56,795 nt of DNA from Thermomonospora catenispora. Lineage in GTDB: Bacteria; Actinomycetota; Actinomycetes; Streptosporangiales; Streptosporangiaceae. The stretch lies in assembly GCF_006363815.1 (NCBI RefSeq), contig NZ_RRYT01000009.1:122443-179237 (forward strand), read 5' to 3'. Shown piece by piece: positions 1 to 7,436 of this stretch. The notes under the pieces were generated by a model. That model saw only the letters and a list, made by a program, of their open reading frames with translations, had not been told where the DNA came from and made no database searches. Both the position numbers and the translations under genes were made by a program. Within the stretch, counting starts at the first letter, position 1. Each line of letters begins with the position of its first letter.

Positions 1-671
1 CCAGCGCGTCGGAGGGACGGCTGACCTCGACCTCGTGGGGCGCCTGCGGGCCGGCGGCCGCGGCCAGCAGGTCGCGGACGGCCTCGATCCGGTCCTCGGC
101 GACGCGGGTGCAGACGACCGTGGGGTTCCCCCGGAAACCGAGCCGCCGCTCGGCGGCCTCCCAGCCGACCAGCACGGAGTCGTCCGGTTCGAGGACCGGC
201 TCGACCGGCTCCAGGACGCCGACCACGGTGAACCAGCGTCCGTCGAGGCACACCTGCACGTCGGGGCCGGCGGCGCCGATGCCGAGCCGTTCGGCCGCGG
301 CGGAGCCGAGCACCACCGCCGGGTACCGGGCGGTCGCGGCGTTCAGCCAGGCCCCGTGCCGGACCCGCGCCCGGACGGTGGAGCGGCCCCGGGTGGGCGG
401 CCCGGACGGCGATCCCGCCGCTCTCCTCTTCGGGGACGCGGTCGGTGCGGTACACCTCGACGTCCTCGAGCAGCGCGGTGCCCGACACCGCCTCCACGCC
501 GGGGATCCGGCCGATCATCCCGATCGCCTCCTCCGGCATCGCGGCCCGGTCGCCGAACAGGTCGTTGCCCGGGGCGACGGTGAGCAGGTCGGTGCCCAGC
601 CGGTCCGGCGCGACGCCCCGGAAGGGCGGCGGGCTGGTGGTGACGGCCCGGCTGCCGCGCGCCCGGGACGC
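1..671 (-). pseudogene. Remnant of MacB/FtsX-type ABC transporter permease (truncated, frameshifted, runs off the left edge)
   Basis: Two minus-strand reading frames together give a recognisable MacB/FtsX-family permease periplasmic domain. Upstream, codons starting at 602 and below read PDRLGTDLLTVAPGNDLFGD and continue to GGIAVRAAHPG near 390. The homologous text then continues only in the next frame, as TVRARVRHGAWLNAATARYP and LGSAAAERLGI, to the window edge. The switch lies at the CCCC run at 387-390 and fits a one-base insertion. The usual N-terminal transmembrane segment and start are missing: an in-frame TAG at 672-674 closes the frame just before the recognisable part, and no good start follows. 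So the gene has lost its 5' end as well as its frame. A sequencing error could explain the frameshift but not the missing N-terminus. Confidence 0.7.
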
Positions 672-703
672 CTAGATCCGCCCGCAGCGGGCACCCTGCG
701 GCC

Positions 704-946
704 ATGCGGGAGAGACAAGCGGACGTCCACGAGCTGACCGACCTGGAGCTGTACGTCTACGACGCGGTCGCCAGCGTCGACACCGACGGCCGGGCGCTGG
801 ATGAGATCGACGTCATCCAGATCGCCGCCGAGACCGGGCGCGACCGGGAGGAGGTGCGGCGGGCGCTGGACCGCCTGGTGGAGCTGAACCATCTCCGGTC
901 CCGTTCGGCGGGATACGTGCTGGGGCCGCACGACTGGGCGCCCTAA
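704..946 (+). CDS. Small winged-helix-like hypothetical protein (80 aa)
   Basis: An 80-residue acidic protein of unknown function. Residues 10-68 read as helices and a turn (DLELYVYDAVASVDTDGRALD, then VIQIAAETGRDREEVRRALDRL, then a short GYVLGP strand). This resembles a compact winged-helix fold in which the second helix would contact DNA, although the protein is too short for an effector domain. The ATG at 704 has no clear Shine-Dalgarno sequence. The stop is one base before a possible upstream GTG of the acyl-CoA dehydrogenase, so the two may be co-transcribed. Fold is inference; no family was recognised. Confidence 0.6.
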   Translation: MRERQADVHELTDLELYVYDAVASVDTDGRALDEIDVIQIAAETGRDREEVRRALDRLVELNHLRSRSAGYVLGPHDWAP

Positions 947-998
947 CGTGGGCGACCGGCCCCACGCCGAGGAGAAGGGGGCCGGAAGGGGCTCGGGC

Positions 999-2087
999 AT
1001 GCGGCTGGCCGTCACCGAGGAGCAGCGGGAGCTGCGCGCGACGCTGCGCCGGTTCTTCGCCGAGGTCTCCCCCTCCCGGGAGGTGCGCCGGCTGATGGCC
1101 ACCCCCGAGGGGTACGACCCGGCGGTGTGGCGGCGGATGGCCGAGCAGCTCGGGCTGCCGGGGCTGGCGGTCCCCGAGGAGCACGGCGGGGCCGGGTGCG
1201 GGATGCGGGAGCTGGCGATCGTGCTGGAGGAGATGGGCCGCGCCCTGGTGTGCGCCCCGTTCTTCGCCAGCGCCGTGCTGGCCGTGCACGCGCTGCTGGC
1301 CTCGGGCGATGAGAAGGCCCGGCGGGATCTGCTGCCCGGCCTGGCGGACGGGACCGTGATCGGGACGCTGGTCCACACCGGGGACGGCGACGGGACCTCC
1401 GTCACGGCCGAGGGGGACCGGCTGACCGGGACCGCGGCGTTCGTCCTCGACGGGCACGTCGCCGATCTGATCCTGATGGCGGCGCGCACTCCGGAGGGGG
1501 TGTCGCTGTTCGCGGTCGACGGCGACGCCCCCGGGCTGACCCGGACCCTGCTGCCCACGCTGGACCAGACCCGGCGGCTGGCGCGGCTGGAGTGCTCCGG
1601 CGTCCCGGCCCGGCCGGTCGGCCCGCCGGGGGCGGGGGCGGAGATCCTGGCGCGGACCCGAGACGTCGCGCTGGTCGCGCTGGCCGCCGAGCAGCTGGGC
1701 GGGGCGCAGCGGGTGCTGGAGATGAGCGTGGAGCACGCCAAGGCCCGCCGCCAGTTCGGCCGGCCGATCGGCGGTTTTCAGGCCGTCAAGCACAAGTGCG
1801 CCGACATGCTGGTGGAGGTCGAGTCGGCCCGGTCGGCGGTGCTGCACGCGGCGACCGTGGCCGACGAGGAGCCGGCGGAGCTGCCGACGGCGGCGGCGCT
1901 GGCCCAGGCGTACACCTCGGAGGCGTTCTTCCGCGCGGCCGGGGAGAACATCCAGATCCACGGGGGCATCGGGTTCACCTGGGAGCACGACGCGCACCTG
2001 TACTTCAAGCGGGCCAAGGCCTCGCAGCTGCTGTTCGGCTCCCCCGCCGCGCACCGGGAGCGGGTCGCGAGGCTGATCGGGCTGTAG
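999..2087 (+). CDS. Acyl-CoA dehydrogenase family protein
   Basis: A 362-residue FAD-dependent acyl-CoA dehydrogenase that would oxidise an acyl-CoA to the enoyl-CoA in the cytoplasm. The N-terminal helical domain (about 1-110) holds LGLPGLAVPEEHGGAG at 51-66. The middle beta domain is shorter than usual. The C-terminal helical domain carries RRQFGRPIGGFQAVKH at 250-265 and IHGGIGFTWEHDAHLYFKRA at 320-339, the signature of the FadE subclass that often forms heteromers in actinobacteria. A GTG at 948 would add 17 residues, but ATG 999 is preceded by GGAAGGGG at 984-991 and starts at the family's usual position. The substrate (fatty acid, steroid side chain or other) cannot be told, and no partner subunit gene adjoins it, so it may act alone. 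Confidence 0.9.
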   Translation: MRLAVTEEQRELRATLRRFFAEVSPSREVRRLMATPEGYDPAVWRRMAEQLGLPGLAVPEEHGGAGCGMRELAIVLEEMGRALVCAPFFASAVLAVHALLASGDEKARRDLLPGLADGTVIGTLVHTGDGDGTSVTAEGDRLTGTAAFVLDGHVADLILMAARTPEGVSLFAVDGDAPGLTRTLLPTLDQTRRLARLECSGVPARPVGPPGAGAEILARTRDVALVALAAEQLGGAQRVLEMSVEHAKARRQFGRPIGGFQAVKHKCADMLVEVESARSAVLHAATVADEEPAELPTAAALAQAYTSEAFFRAAGENIQIHGGIGFTWEHDAHLYFKRAKASQLLFGSPAAHRERVARLIGL

Positions 2088-2090
2088 GGT
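2085..2090 (+). promoter_or_regulatory. -10 hexamer TAGGGT for a leaderless transcript of the ADP-ribosylglycohydrolase gene
   Basis: TAGGGT overlaps the stop codon of the acyl-CoA dehydrogenase gene and ends seven bases before ATG 2098. There is no Shine-Dalgarno sequence between them. This is the spacing expected when transcription starts at the start codon. No good -35 is visible. Confidence 0.4.
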
Positions 2091-2097
2091 CGGCGGC

Positions 2098-3144
2098 ATG
2101 CCCCCCATCGCACACGCCGCCGGCGGCTGCCTGTTCGGGCTCGCCTATGGGGACGCCCTCGGGGCGCCGACCGAGTTCCTGTCCATGGAGCAGATCCGTC
2201 GCCGCTACGGGCCCCTGGGGCCGGCCGACCTGCCCGGCCCGCCCGACGCGCCCGCGCTGGTCACCGACGACACGCAGATGACGATCGCGGTGGCCGAAGG
2301 GCTGCTGGACGCGCTGGAGCGTCCCCCGCTCACGCCCGAACGGGTGCTGCCGCACTGGCGGCGGCGCTTCATCGACTGGCTCCACGATCCGCGGAACGAC
2401 CGGGCCCCCGGCAACACCTGCCTGCGGGCCTGCCGGGACCTGGACCGCGGCGTCCCGTGGGTGCGGGCGACGGTGCACGACTCGAAGGGGTGCGGGGCCG
2501 TCATGCGGGTCGCGCCTGTGGGCCTGGTGCGCGGCCTCACCGACGAGCAGCGGGCGGGGGCGGCGCAGCTGCAGGCGGCGCTGACGCACGGGCATCCGAC
2601 CGGGCTGGCGGCCGGTGAGCTGACCGCGTTCGCCGTGTGGTGGCTGCGGGAGGGCATGGACCCGGCCGAGCTGCCCGCGGCGCTGCGGGAACGCTGCCAC
2701 CGGCAGCGGACCGTCTACCGCTCCCGCTGGCTGGAGGACCTGTGGCGGCGTCCGAGCGGGGACGGCGCGTCGCGGCAGGGGGCCGCGGACTCCCCGGAGG
2801 CGTTCATCGCCCGGGGGTGGGACGAGTGCCTGGCCGCGTTGGACCGGCTGGAGTCGGCGCTGGCGCGGGCCGACCGGGACGCCGACCCGTGCCTGATCAC
2901 CGGGGCGGGCTGGGTGGCCGAGGAGGCGATGGCGACCGGGCTGCTGTGCTTCCTGCTGTTCCCCGACGACCCGGTGTCGGCGATCCGGCGGGGTGCGGCC
3001 AGCTCCGGCGACTCGGACTCGATCGCCTGCCTGGCCGGGGCGTTCGCGGGCGCCCATCTGGGCCTGGAGGCGTGGCCCGCCGCATGGGCCGAGCGCATCG
3101 AGTACGCCGATGAGCTGGCCCGCCTCGCCCGCGCCTGGGACTGA
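2098..3144 (+). CDS. ADP-ribosylglycohydrolase (DraG/ARH family)
   Basis: A 348-residue all-alpha hydrolase predicted to remove ADP-ribose from a modified target, using two Mg ions. Family metal-site motifs are present in order: GDALGAPTEF at 18-27, TDDTQMT at 56-62, SKGCGAVMRVAP near residue 130, THGHPTG near 162 and GDSDSIACLAGAF at 304-316. The two acidic motifs that bind the dinuclear metal look intact, so the enzyme is probably active. It lies ten bases after the dehydrogenase gene but has its own possible leaderless promoter. No ADP-ribosyltransferase (DraT or a toxin) is visible in the window, so the substrate is unknown. It could also act on free ADP-ribosyl metabolites, as some ARH proteins do. 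Confidence 0.9.
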   Translation: MPPIAHAAGGCLFGLAYGDALGAPTEFLSMEQIRRRYGPLGPADLPGPPDAPALVTDDTQMTIAVAEGLLDALERPPLTPERVLPHWRRRFIDWLHDPRNDRAPGNTCLRACRDLDRGVPWVRATVHDSKGCGAVMRVAPVGLVRGLTDEQRAGAAQLQAALTHGHPTGLAAGELTAFAVWWLREGMDPAELPAALRERCHRQRTVYRSRWLEDLWRRPSGDGASRQGAADSPEAFIARGWDECLAALDRLESALARADRDADPCLITGAGWVAEEAMATGLLCFLLFPDDPVSAIRRGAASSGDSDSIACLAGAFAGAHLGLEAWPAAWAERIEYADELARLARAWD

Positions 3145-3155
3145 ACCCGGGATCG

Positions 3156-3170
3156 GGCCGGAGGCCGGCC
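3156..3170. terminator. Weak hairpin between convergent genes
   Basis: GGCCGG, loop AGG, CCGGCC lies 12 bases after the ADP-ribosylglycohydrolase stop and about 100 bases from the stop of the converging aldolase gene. The arms are only six base pairs and no T tract follows. It could end transcription from the left. Confidence 0.3.
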
Positions 3171-3267
3171 GAGGGGCGAAGGCGCCGCGCGCTGCGCGAC
3201 CGCGGGCGGGGCTCCGGAGATCTCGCGCGGCGGCCGGGGCGGCGGCGCCGTGCCGCGAGGGCCGTCT

Positions 3268-3912
3268 TCACTCCTGCGGAAGGGGCTTGGGGCGCAGGCC
3301 GCGCTCGGCGGCCCGGCGGAGCTGCTCGTCGGTCAGCGCCCGGGGCTCGCCGATGGAGCGGGCGCGGACGTAGACGCCGCACAGCCACTCCAGGATGAGG
3401 GCGTTCTCGAAGGCGTCCTCCAGGTCGGCGCCGATGGCGACGCCGCCGTGGTTGGCCATCAGGGCGGCGCGCATGCCGCCCGCCATGGCCTTGCGGACGT
3501 TGACGGCCAGCTCCGGGGTGCCGTAGGTGGCGTATTCGGCGACCCGCACCACTCCGCCCAGCAGCAACGTGTAGTAGTGGATCGGTGGCAGTTCGGTCAT
3601 CGTGGCCGCGATGACCGCACCGTGGGTGGAGTGAGTGTGCACGATCGCCGGAGCCCTGGTCTCCTCGTAGATCGCCAGGTGCATGGGGGTCTCGGAGGAG
3701 GGTTCGCGCGTCCCCTCCACCACGGCTCCGGTCAGGTCGATCACCGGCGGGTCCTCGGGGGTCATCTGCTCCAGCCGCATCCCGGCCGGGGAGATCGCCA
3801 CCAGATCGCCGCGGCGGACGCTGATGTTGCCCGCCGCGCCGAGGACCACGCCGGTCTCCACCATTCGACGACCGATCCGGCACAGTTCGCGACGCTCGTC
3901 CGCCAACAGCAT
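3268..3912 (-). CDS. Class II aldolase/adducin family protein (L-fuculose-phosphate aldolase-like)
   Basis: A 214-residue zinc-dependent sugar-phosphate aldolase-type protein. The expected catalytic set is visible at the same numbering as E. coli FucA: Glu74 in SSETPMH, His92 and His94 in VHTHSTH, and His155 in ANHGG. AAGNISVRRGD at 26-36 is the phosphate-binding loop. This supports retro-aldol cleavage of a phosphorylated ketose, or decarboxylation in some relatives. ATG 3912 was chosen because a GGAAGGG sits just upstream (minus strand) and the fold begins there; the long upstream open frame has no homology. It is downstream of the ACT-domain gene but separated by about 270 bases with a strong hairpin, so it is probably transcribed on its own. 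The natural substrate cannot be read from sequence. Confidence 0.88.
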   Translation of the reverse strand: MLLADERRELCRIGRRMVETGVVLGAAGNISVRRGDLVAISPAGMRLEQMTPEDPPVIDLTGAVVEGTREPSSETPMHLAIYEETRAPAIVHTHSTHGAVIAATMTELPPIHYYTLLLGGVVRVAEYATYGTPELAVNVRKAMAGGMRAALMANHGGVAIGADLEDAFENALILEWLCGVYVRARSIGEPRALTDEQLRRAAERGLRPKPLPQE

Positions 3913-3986
3913 CTCGGTGCGCCCTTCCCGCTCGGGAGTCTCCGCGGTGAGGCTACCGCCCGCCGCGCGGGCGGAAGGCGGACGGA

Positions 3987-4030
3987 ACACGGCCTTCGGT
4001 GCGGCCGCGCCACCGCACCGAAGGCCGTGT
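3987..4030. terminator. Perfect 18-bp inverted repeat (strong hairpin)
   Basis: Left arm 3987-4004 (ACACGGCCTTCGGTGCGG), loop 4005-4012, right arm 4013-4030, exact complement. On the minus strand it lies about 150 bases after the ACT-domain gene's stop and about 75 bases before the aldolase start. It may terminate the first gene, act as a leader attenuator for the second, or be a protein-binding site. No clear T tract follows on the minus strand, so factor-independent termination is not certain. Confidence 0.55.
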
Positions 4031-4092
4031 CGTACGGGAAGACGTTCACGACACCCCGATGGTTTCCCCCTTTGACGTTTTTCGTCGCACTT

Positions 4093-4153
4093 GTTCCGTG
4101 CGCATGTTTCTCGCCGCTCCTGTTCCCTGTGCACGTTCCCTGCGCGTGTTCCT
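4093..4153. repeat. 13-bp periodic repeat array (GTTCC core, five units)
   Basis: On the plus strand GTTCC or GTTTC cores begin at 4093, 4106, 4122, 4135 and 4148, with spacings of 13, 16, 13 and 13 bases. Each is followed by a TG(C/T)GCA-like segment (consensus about GTTCCCTGCGCAC). No gene covers the stretch. It sits between the ACT-domain gene's stop and the hairpin at 3987-4030. Regular spacing suggests repeated binding sites or slippage duplication; function is unknown. Confidence 0.55.
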
Positions 4154-4181
4154 GCGCACGGCCCCCGCGGCCTCGTCCCCC

Positions 4182-4859
4182 TCAGCCGCCGCTTCCGGCC
4201 ACCGCTGGGTCGGCCGACTCCGAGATCGCCCGCAGTCTCGCCCCCAGCACCGCCTCGGCGGCCCCCACCAGCTGGGTCAGCCGGAGCACCTCGGTGCGGT
4301 GGAACGGCGGAGCCCCGGTCCGCGCCACCAGCAGCGCCAGCTCCCCGCCGCCGATCGGCACCACCGCGTACCGGGTGCCGTCCTCGGCGGTGAACCCGCG
4401 CGGCCGCAGCGGCTCCAGCGGGGGCACCCGGATCCCGCCGAGCACTCCGAGGCTGGTGTGCACCGGCACGGCGTCGTTCTCGCCCTCGACCCGCAGCAGC
4501 CCGGCCCAGTCGGCGCTCAGCATGGCCGGCACCGCGTCGGTCAGGATCGCCAGGCCGTCGCTCTCCCGGGCCGCGGCCAGCTGGCCGATCAGCGCGGCGT
4601 CCTGGTTGATCCCCGGCGGCTCCGCGGTCGGCCAGATGCCGATCACGTCGACCCCCGGGATCGAGGACAGCCCTTCGCACAGCCGGTCGATGCCGGCGCC
4701 GGTCGGCCAGGCCACCGTGAAGTCGTCCATGGCCCGGCCGCTGTCCCGTTCCAAGACGGCCATCTGGACCACGTCGGCGCCCGCCGCCCCCAAAATCCGG
4801 GCGACCTTCCCCAGGGAACCCGGCCGATCGGGCAGCCGCACCCTGATCCGCAACAACAT
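4182..4859 (-). CDS. ACT-domain protein (amino-acid-binding regulator type)
   Basis: A 225-residue cytoplasmic protein. Residues 1-72 form an ACT domain (MLLRIRVRLPDRPGSLGKVA, then GADVVQMAVLERDSGRAMDDF), the fold that binds small ligands, usually amino acids. Residues 95-215 look like a second alpha/beta region of GAF type that is not a known catalytic domain (ADWAGLLRVEGENDAVPVHTS, YAVVPIGGGELALLVARTGAPPF). Start ATG 4859 is strongly supported by a GGAAAGGAGGTG Shine-Dalgarno sequence just upstream on the minus strand. It is divergent from the GrpE gene. The combination suggests a ligand sensor, but no DNA-binding or enzyme domain is attached. The ligand is unknown. Confidence 0.8.
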   Translation of the reverse strand: MLLRIRVRLPDRPGSLGKVARILGAAGADVVQMAVLERDSGRAMDDFTVAWPTGAGIDRLCEGLSSIPGVDVIGIWPTAEPPGINQDAALIGQLAAARESDGLAILTDAVPAMLSADWAGLLRVEGENDAVPVHTSLGVLGGIRVPPLEPLRPRGFTAEDGTRYAVVPIGGGELALLVARTGAPPFHRTEVLRLTQLVGAAEAVLGARLRAISESADPAVAGSGG

Positions 4860-4883
4860 CGGCACCTCCTTTCCCCCAGCCTG

Positions 4884-4889
4884 CGTATA
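4884..4889 (-). promoter_or_regulatory. Possible -10 element (TATACG) for the ACT-domain gene
   Basis: On the minus strand TATACG lies about 25 bases before ATG 4859, which would leave a short leader containing the strong ribosome-binding site. No good TTGACA-like -35 is seen. The rest of the divergent gap 4860-5109 holds no CIRCE or HAIR heat-shock operator that I can find. Confidence 0.35.
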
Positions 4890-5109
4890 CCTGGTTTCCA
4901 GCGTGTTACCTTGCTGTTTCCGTGTCGAGAAGCATCCGGTGAAATCGAATTCGCCGTGCCATCCCCCGGTTCGGCCCATGGTTCGGCGGCACGCCCGGGC
5001 CCACGGCATGCCGAAGACACCGCCGCGGTCAATGTTTCCCCAGGAAAATCACCGGTTTCGCACGGAGAGCGCAAAGTGCGGGTCTATCGCCGCACGTAAC
5101 GGCTCGTTA

Positions 5110-5832
5110 ATGTTGCTGCACGTGTCGAGTGCCCAGGACCATCCCGCCGGCCCGGTGCGCGGCGTCCCCTCGGCCGGCCGGGACGCATCCCCCGAGCAGC
5201 CGCAGCCTCCGCCCCGCGGCGCGTCGCGGGACGAGCCCGCCGCGCCGTCCGCCGCGACCGACCCGGACCGGTCGGCGTCCGCGCGGGTGGCCGCCGAACT
5301 GGCCCGGCTGGCGGCGGCGATCGAACGCGAGCATGAGCGCGCCGCGCACCGGGAGGCCGTGATCGACCGTCTCCACCAGGACGTTCAGACACTGCGGCGC
5401 GGCGAGCTGCACGCGATGTTCGATCCGGTGCGCGCGGTGCTGTTCCGGCTGCACGACCTGACCGCCCGTGAGGCGCGCCGGTGGGCCGAGGACCCGCCCG
5501 ACGCGGTGCACGCCGCCGCGCTGCTGGCCGCGATCCGCGACGAGATCGCCGAGGCGCTGGCCCGCACCGGGGCCGAGCGTTTCGTCACCCGGCCCGGCGA
5601 TCGTTACGACCCTGTCCGGCATCGGCCGATCGACATCGAGCCGGTCGCCGACCCCGCGCTGGACGGCACGATCGTCAGCGTGTGCGCCGACGGCTTCGAA
5701 CGGGCCGGCCGGGTGATCCGCAAGGCCGAGGTGCGGGTGGGCCGGCACCGCGCCCCGGACGCCGACGGCGACGACGGCGACCCCGCGGCCCGTTCCTCCC
5801 CGCTTCCCCGATCAAGCAGTTCGAACAGGTGA
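5110..5832 (+). CDS. GrpE-like nucleotide exchange factor of the Hsp70/GTPase cluster
   Basis: A 240-residue protein that should act as the ADP-release factor for the Hsp70 encoded seven bases downstream. The first 55 residues are a disordered Pro/Ala/Glu-rich tail. Residues about 57-100 form a long charged coiled coil (VAAELARLAAAIEREHERAA). A helical part follows (FDPVRAVLFRLHDLTAREARRW). The C-terminal beta domain has the GrpE pattern DRYDPVRHRPI, then DGTIVSVCADGFERAGRVIRKAEVRVGR. ATG 5110 was chosen because it is the first start downstream of the intergenic stretch and is in frame with the conserved region. The Shine-Dalgarno sequence is poor, so a start slightly downstream (GTG 5122) is possible. 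It is diverged and is probably not the housekeeping GrpE. Confidence 0.78.
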   Translation: MLLHVSSAQDHPAGPVRGVPSAGRDASPEQPQPPPRGASRDEPAAPSAATDPDRSASARVAAELARLAAAIEREHERAAHREAVIDRLHQDVQTLRRGELHAMFDPVRAVLFRLHDLTAREARRWAEDPPDAVHAAALLAAIRDEIAEALARTGAERFVTRPGDRYDPVRHRPIDIEPVADPALDGTIVSVCADGFERAGRVIRKAEVRVGRHRAPDADGDDGDPAARSSPLPRSSSSNR

Positions 5833-5839
5833 GCTGAAC

Positions 5840-7423
5840 ATGGCTGTCTATGGGATCGACCTGGGAACCACCTACTCCTGCATCGCCTCCATCGACGAGG
5901 TCGGACGTCCCACGGTCCTGCGCAACCTCGAGGGCACCGACACCACTCCCTCGGTGGTCTACTTCGAGACCAGCGACAACGTGATCGTCGGGCAGGCCGC
6001 CAAGGACACCGCGGTGCTGGAGCCCGACAACGTGGTGAGCCTGATCAAGCGGGACATGGGCCGCGACATCACCTACCCGATCCACGAGTTCGGCTACACG
6101 CCCGAGGAGCTGAGCGCGTTCATCCTGCTCAAGCTGGCCACCGATGCGCGCACCACCACCGGGGAGGACGCCCGGGACGTGGTGATCACGGTGCCGGCCT
6201 ACTTCGGGGCGGCCGAACGGGACGCCACCCGCAAGGCGGGCCGGATCGCCGGGCTGAACGTGATCGACATCATCTCCGAGCCGATCGCCGCGGCCATCAC
6301 CTACGGGGTGCTCAACCCCGAGCAGGACCGCACGATCCTGGTGTACGACCTGGGCGGCGGCACGTTCGACACCACGGTGATCGCGTTGCGCGACGGCCAC
6401 ATCGAGGTGGTGTGCACCGACGGCGACCACGAGCTGGGCGGGGCGGACTGGGACGCCCGGATCGTGGAGTACCTGGCCGAGCGGTTCCGCGAGGAGCACC
6501 CCGACGCCGGCGATCCGCTGGACGACAAGCAGACCGAGCAGCAGCTGCGTCGCGACGCCGAGGACGCCAAGAAGGCGTTGAGCGTGCGCACCGCCCACAC
6601 CGTCCGGGTGATGCACGGCGGCCGGGCCGCGGCGATCGAGCTGACCCGGGAGAAGTTCGAGGAGATCACCAAGGACCTGCTGGACCGCACGATCGAGATC
6701 ACCGGCCGGACCCTGGCCACCGCCGCCGAGAAGGGCGTGACCGACTACGACGAGCTGGTGCTGGTCGGCGGGTCCACCAAGATGCCCGCGGTGGCCGCCC
6801 GGCTGGAGGCCGAGCTGGGCCTCAAGCCCCGGCTGCAGGACCCGGACCTGGCGGTGGCCAAGGGCGCGGCGCTGTACGCGTTCGAGGAGACCTACCGGCG
6901 GCTGCTGGCGGCCGGCGCCACCGAGGAGGCCGAGGAGATGGCGGCCAGGGCGGGCCTGTCGGCCGAGCAGCGGCGGCAGATCGCCGGCCGGCAGATCAAG
7001 ACGGTGGCCTCGCACGCCTTCGGGATCGTGGTGATGGACCGGGAGACCGGGACCGAGCACGTGGCGCACCTGGTGCACGCCAACGACGAGCTGCCGGCCT
7101 CGCACACCGAGGACTTCTTCACCGTCTACGACGACCAGACCTCCGCCGACGTGCGGGTGATGGAGCAGGCCGGCAGCGTGGAGTCGCCGGACCTGATGGA
7201 CAACACCGAGATCGCCACCGGGGTGATCAAGATCCCGCCGGGCAAGAAGGCCGGCTGGCCGGTCGAGGTCACCTTCGAGCTGGACGCCTCCGGGCTGCTG
7301 CACGTGACCGCGGTGGAGAAGGAGACCGGGGAGAGGCTGGAGCTGAAGGTCGACGTGGGCGGCATGTCGGAGGAGGAGGTCGAGCGCTCCCGCGCCGCCC
7401 TGTCCCGGGTGCAGGTGAGCTGA
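5840..7423 (+). CDS. Hsp70 family protein lacking the helical lid (DnaK-like)
   Basis: A 527-residue Hsp70 chaperone ATPase. The nucleotide-binding domain (1-350) is complete: GIDLGTTYSC at 5-14, ITVPAYFGAAERDAT at 116-130, YDLGGGTFD at 169-177 and LVGGSTKMP near 306-314. After an inserted charged helical segment (about 335-385, EEAEEMAARAGLSAEQRRQI) comes a substrate-binding beta domain (HAFGIVVMDRETG, then VTFELDASGLLHVTAVEKETGE) that ends at VQVS. The roughly 100-residue helical lid and C-terminal tail of housekeeping DnaK (about 610-640 aa) are missing, so clients may exchange rapidly or bind differently. It is translated right after the GrpE-like gene (GGTGAG upstream of ATG 5840). No DnaJ gene is in the window. 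This looks like a dedicated chaperone for the neighbouring GTPase proteins; that role is inference. Confidence 0.88.
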   Translation: MAVYGIDLGTTYSCIASIDEVGRPTVLRNLEGTDTTPSVVYFETSDNVIVGQAAKDTAVLEPDNVVSLIKRDMGRDITYPIHEFGYTPEELSAFILLKLATDARTTTGEDARDVVITVPAYFGAAERDATRKAGRIAGLNVIDIISEPIAAAITYGVLNPEQDRTILVYDLGGGTFDTTVIALRDGHIEVVCTDGDHELGGADWDARIVEYLAERFREEHPDAGDPLDDKQTEQQLRRDAEDAKKALSVRTAHTVRVMHGGRAAAIELTREKFEEITKDLLDRTIEITGRTLATAAEKGVTDYDELVLVGGSTKMPAVAARLEAELGLKPRLQDPDLAVAKGAALYAFEETYRRLLAAGATEEAEEMAARAGLSAEQRRQIAGRQIKTVASHAFGIVVMDRETGTEHVAHLVHANDELPASHTEDFFTVYDDQTSADVRVMEQAGSVESPDLMDNTEIATGVIKIPPGKKAGWPVEVTFELDASGLLHVTAVEKETGERLELKVDVGGMSEEEVERSRAALSRVQVS

Positions 7424-7436
7424 GCGAACGCGGGTC

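Noticed and set aside
3913-4680. Upstream extension of the aldolase reading frame
   Set aside because: It passes through the hairpin and the ACT-domain gene; ATG 3912 has a ribosome-binding site and gives the family length.
3250-5109. Long in-frame extension in front of the GrpE-like gene
   Set aside because: It crosses two real minus-strand genes, has no homology and no start context; the GrpE-type sequence begins after 5110.
5840-7423. Calling the Hsp70 the housekeeping DnaK
   Set aside because: It lacks the lid, has no dnaJ or hspR next to it, no HAIR or CIRCE site, and sits with GTPase genes.
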